A program made the position numbers and the translations under genes. From an uncultured Ruminococcus sp. (GTDB lineage Bacteria > Bacillota > Clostridia > Oscillospirales > Ruminococcaceae): DNA of 52,783 nucleotides. The stretch covers positions 1 through 52,783 of the forward strand of contig CAMWYX010000011.1 of NCBI GenBank assembly GCA_947178575.1. Reading direction: 5' to 3'. Positions 50,792 through 52,783 of the stretch are shown here, one piece after another (the first letter of the stretch is position 1; every line of letters starts with the position of its first letter). A model generated the notes under the pieces. The model did no database searches. It saw nothing but the letters and a program-made list of their open reading frames with translations, and was not told where the DNA came from.

Positions 50792-52723
50792 TTATTCCGG
50801 CAGTTTGTCAATTGCTCCTGCCTCGTATTTGAGTATGGAAAGCGAATCCATTGCCGAAAGACCGTCGCCGGTATTGTGGACATCTGCGTTTGCCTTACCC
50901 TGCGGAGTCAAAGAATATTTATCTTTATTTCCGAGATACTGGAGAAGAAGCGTTGAATCCGCAACGCTGATTTCACCGTCACAGTTTACATCGCCGTACA
51001 TTGATACTTCTCCTGCCGGTTCATCGTCTGCTGATGTTGTCGGCGGAATTTCCGGTTTTTCTGTAGTTGCAGGCGGAATATCGGGAATATCATATCCTTC
51101 GATAATTGAGTAGAACGCCGGTTTAGCCTTATATTCGGAATCAAAGAGAAGAGGATATTTATTTGCTCTCCAGCTTGCATCGTCGGTGATTCCCCAGACA
51201 ATAACAGCTGAGATATTATCCTTATGTGCGTAAATGGAATCCCATATTCCTTTATAGTAATCTGCCTGCACCTTGAAATCTGCTTCTGTAGGATTTTCCG
51301 GAGTTGTCGCATCGAGTTCGGTTACCTGAATATCAAGTCCGAGTGCACTGTATTTATCAAGAGCTTTGTTATAGGCGTTCACGGACGGGAAAGCAGCGTC
51401 AAGGCTCTGACGTGCATCAAGATGAGACTGCATACCGATTCCGTCAATAAGATTTTTTTCCTTGAGACTTTCAGCCATTTTAACGATTGCGTTCAGCTTG
51501 CCGTCCATATATTCGTTATAGTCGTTGTAATAGAGTTTACAGCCCTCCGGAGCGTATTTTCTTGCAAATTCAAAAGCTGGTTCGATAAATGAATTATCGC
51601 CGAAAACCTGTACCCATGCCGATTTTGCAGAACCGTTGCTTCCCTGTTCGCCGGGCTGACGGGGATTTCCGTCCTCCATCCATGCTTCATTGACAACATC
51701 GCAGGCATAGAAATCAATATCGGGATAAAGTTCCGTAAGAGTTTCAAAATATATTTTTATATAGTTCTCCATACGGGCGAGCATTTTTTCCGGTGAAACA
51801 AAATCGCCTTTGTCGTCATAGCCCTCTTTGAAGAACCAGTCCGGTGTCTGACTGTGCCATACAAGAGTATGTATTCTTACAGGGATTTTATTGTCACGGC
51901 AGTAATTAAGCACCGGTTTTGCGGCGGTGAAAGAAATCTGCGGTACTGTATCGTCGCCGGTTTCGGCGAAATATTCCTGACAAGCCGTTTTGTTGAGAAC
52001 GGAATCGGGTTTCATTTCGTTTCCGACAGTAATGCTCTGACCGAAATGCTTTTCAACGAGTGCCATAGTAGGCTTTGAGCTTATATCATTCGGAGTAATT
52101 GCTGTGCCGATTTTGAAATCGTTTCCGAAAATCTGACTTAAAGCAGGAATATCCTGTTCAATTTCTACGCTCGGAACTTCCGTAACAGTGAAATCATCAA
52201 TGAAAATATCATCTGTTCCGCCCTCGAAGTAGACGTAAACGCCCTCCATATCGTCGGAAAAGCTTATTTTGACATTTTCGATTGTCTGCCAGTCGCTTCC
52301 GTTGAGATTCTGAACGAGGTTATTATATTTTGTTTCTCCGTCAACAGTATACTGGAAACTTAAAGTAGCATTTGTGTAATATCTGCCTTTGACTTTTGCG
52401 CTGATATAGTATTCGGTGTTAGGTTCAAGCTTGTCATCAAGACGGAAAGCAGGGCCGTTCCATTCCTTTGAACGTCCGCTTGCAAGAAGTGACTTTGAAC
52501 CGCTTACAGACATTTCATCAGATGCAGAAAGTTTTGTGGTGTCGTTGTCTCCTCGGTTTGTGAATGCGGAAACATCGCCGTCCTCGAAATCGAAGCTGTA
52601 GACGGTTTTTCCGGCAGATGCGGAAGTTTCGCCCTCGGCGGAGCAGGCAAAAGGTGCGGAAGTCGCAGACATCGCCGCTGCCAGAACGAAGGCGGTAAAG
52701 CGTGTAAAGTTTTTGTTTCTCAT
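50792..52723 (-). CDS. GH10 xylanase with N-terminal CBM and C-terminal dockerin
   Basis: 643 aa secreted endo-beta-1,4-xylanase. Signal peptide (about 1-29), then a CBM22/CBM4_9-type module (about 40-183; TVYSFDFEDGDVSAF, PNTEYYISAKVKG, DIFIDDFTV). The GH10 barrel is at about 192-545, with WHSQTPDWF, acid/base E346 in DVVNEAW and nucleophile E469 in VTELDA. A short Pro/Thr linker leads to the dockerin (about 575-640; GDVNCDGEISVADSTLLLQY). It should bind the same scaffold as the GH9 enzymes, giving matched cellulose and xylan attack. The ATG at 52723 has AGAGGGAA about 10 bases upstream. Confidence 0.95.
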   Translation of the reverse strand: MRNKNFTRFTAFVLAAAMSATSAPFACSAEGETSASAGKTVYSFDFEDGDVSAFTNRGDNDTTKLSASDEMSVSGSKSLLASGRSKEWNGPAFRLDDKLEPNTEYYISAKVKGRYYTNATLSFQYTVDGETKYNNLVQNLNGSDWQTIENVKISFSDDMEGVYVYFEGGTDDIFIDDFTVTEVPSVEIEQDIPALSQIFGNDFKIGTAITPNDISSKPTMALVEKHFGQSITVGNEMKPDSVLNKTACQEYFAETGDDTVPQISFTAAKPVLNYCRDNKIPVRIHTLVWHSQTPDWFFKEGYDDKGDFVSPEKMLARMENYIKIYFETLTELYPDIDFYACDVVNEAWMEDGNPRQPGEQGSNGSAKSAWVQVFGDNSFIEPAFEFARKYAPEGCKLYYNDYNEYMDGKLNAIVKMAESLKEKNLIDGIGMQSHLDARQSLDAAFPSVNAYNKALDKYSALGLDIQVTELDATTPENPTEADFKVQADYYKGIWDSIYAHKDNISAVIVWGITDDASWRANKYPLLFDSEYKAKPAFYSIIEGYDIPDIPPATTEKPEIPPTTSADDEPAGEVSMYGDVNCDGEISVADSTLLLQYLGNKDKYSLTPQGKANADVHNTGDGLSAMDSLSILKYEAGAIDKLPE

Positions 52724-52756
52724 AAATAATCATTCCCTCTTAGAATATAGTCATTT

Positions 52757-52775
52757 CTGGTACAATATATACCAG
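52757..52775. promoter_or_regulatory. Palindrome upstream of the xylanase gene (operator candidate)
   Basis: CTGGTA-CAATATA-TACCAG, 6-bp arms, 34 bp before the ATG. On the minus strand its centre contains TATATT, a possible -10, so a repressor bound here would block transcription. The region beyond the window edge, where the -35 would be, is not visible. Confidence 0.5.
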
Positions 52776-52783
52776 TTTTATTT

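Overview
The window comes from a low-GC Gram-positive anaerobe of the Ruminococcus type (Oscillospiraceae), most like Ruminococcus flavefaciens. The reasons are five secreted proteins with type I dockerin modules (two GH9 cellulases, a GH10 xylanase, a serine protease and an unknown protein), a spore gene (spoIVB), a FabK-type enoyl-ACP reductase and a ferredoxin-linked 2-oxoacid oxidoreductase. The GH9 enzymes lack an obvious CBM37, which argues against R. albus. The species call is inference. Vegetative promoters are easy to see and very regular: most have a near-consensus -35, a 17-bp spacer and TATAAT.

Layout. 1-2110: end of an rRNA operon (23S 3' end, tRNA-Lys, tRNA-Glu, 5S, tRNA-Asn), then galE, then a tRNA-Gly/Arg/His cluster on the minus strand. 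2253-9775: a five-gene operon with two sugar ABC permeases, a HlyD-like adaptor, a MacB-core membrane protein and a very large binding lipoprotein, with no ATPase. 9858-11446: spoIVB and an HPr-family protein. 11752-17360: minus-strand housekeeping genes (an alpha/beta hydrolase, rimM and trmD; an XRE regulator; purB; guaB). 17445-22933: a minus-strand series fabD, aroE, aroK, amidohydrolase that is split after fabD by an IS607-like element carrying a serine recombinase and a TnpB nuclease.

23057-31672: type II fatty-acid synthesis operon fabH-fabK-fabG-fabF-accB-fabZ-accC-accD-accA-acpP, with fabD divergent. 31706-35127: an ATP-binding protein, a 2[4Fe-4S] ferredoxin and the alpha, beta and gamma subunits of a 2-oxoacid:ferredoxin oxidoreductase. 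35139-40488: two related lipoproteins, typA, tRNA-Tyr/Thr/Pro, a small acidic membrane protein with a structured leader, and rsmE.

40597-52775 is the fibre-degradation and accessory part: a dockerin-serine protease paired with a dockerin protein of unknown function, two GH9 cellulases with different module plans, a small alarmone synthetase, an Ig-like lipoprotein, an orphan small gene with a palindrome in its leader, and a CBM-GH10-dockerin xylanase. The dockerins imply that these enzymes are delivered to a cell-surface scaffold encoded elsewhere. The two cellulase genes have a good -10 but no recognisable -35. Upstream they carry repeats at 11-bp spacing that look like response-regulator sites, unlike the rest of the window. 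The most novel-looking items are the mixed importer/adaptor operon, the protease/unknown dockerin pair, the 11-bp repeat array before the second cellulase, and the TnpB element whose predicted guide RNA ends just upstream of aroE.
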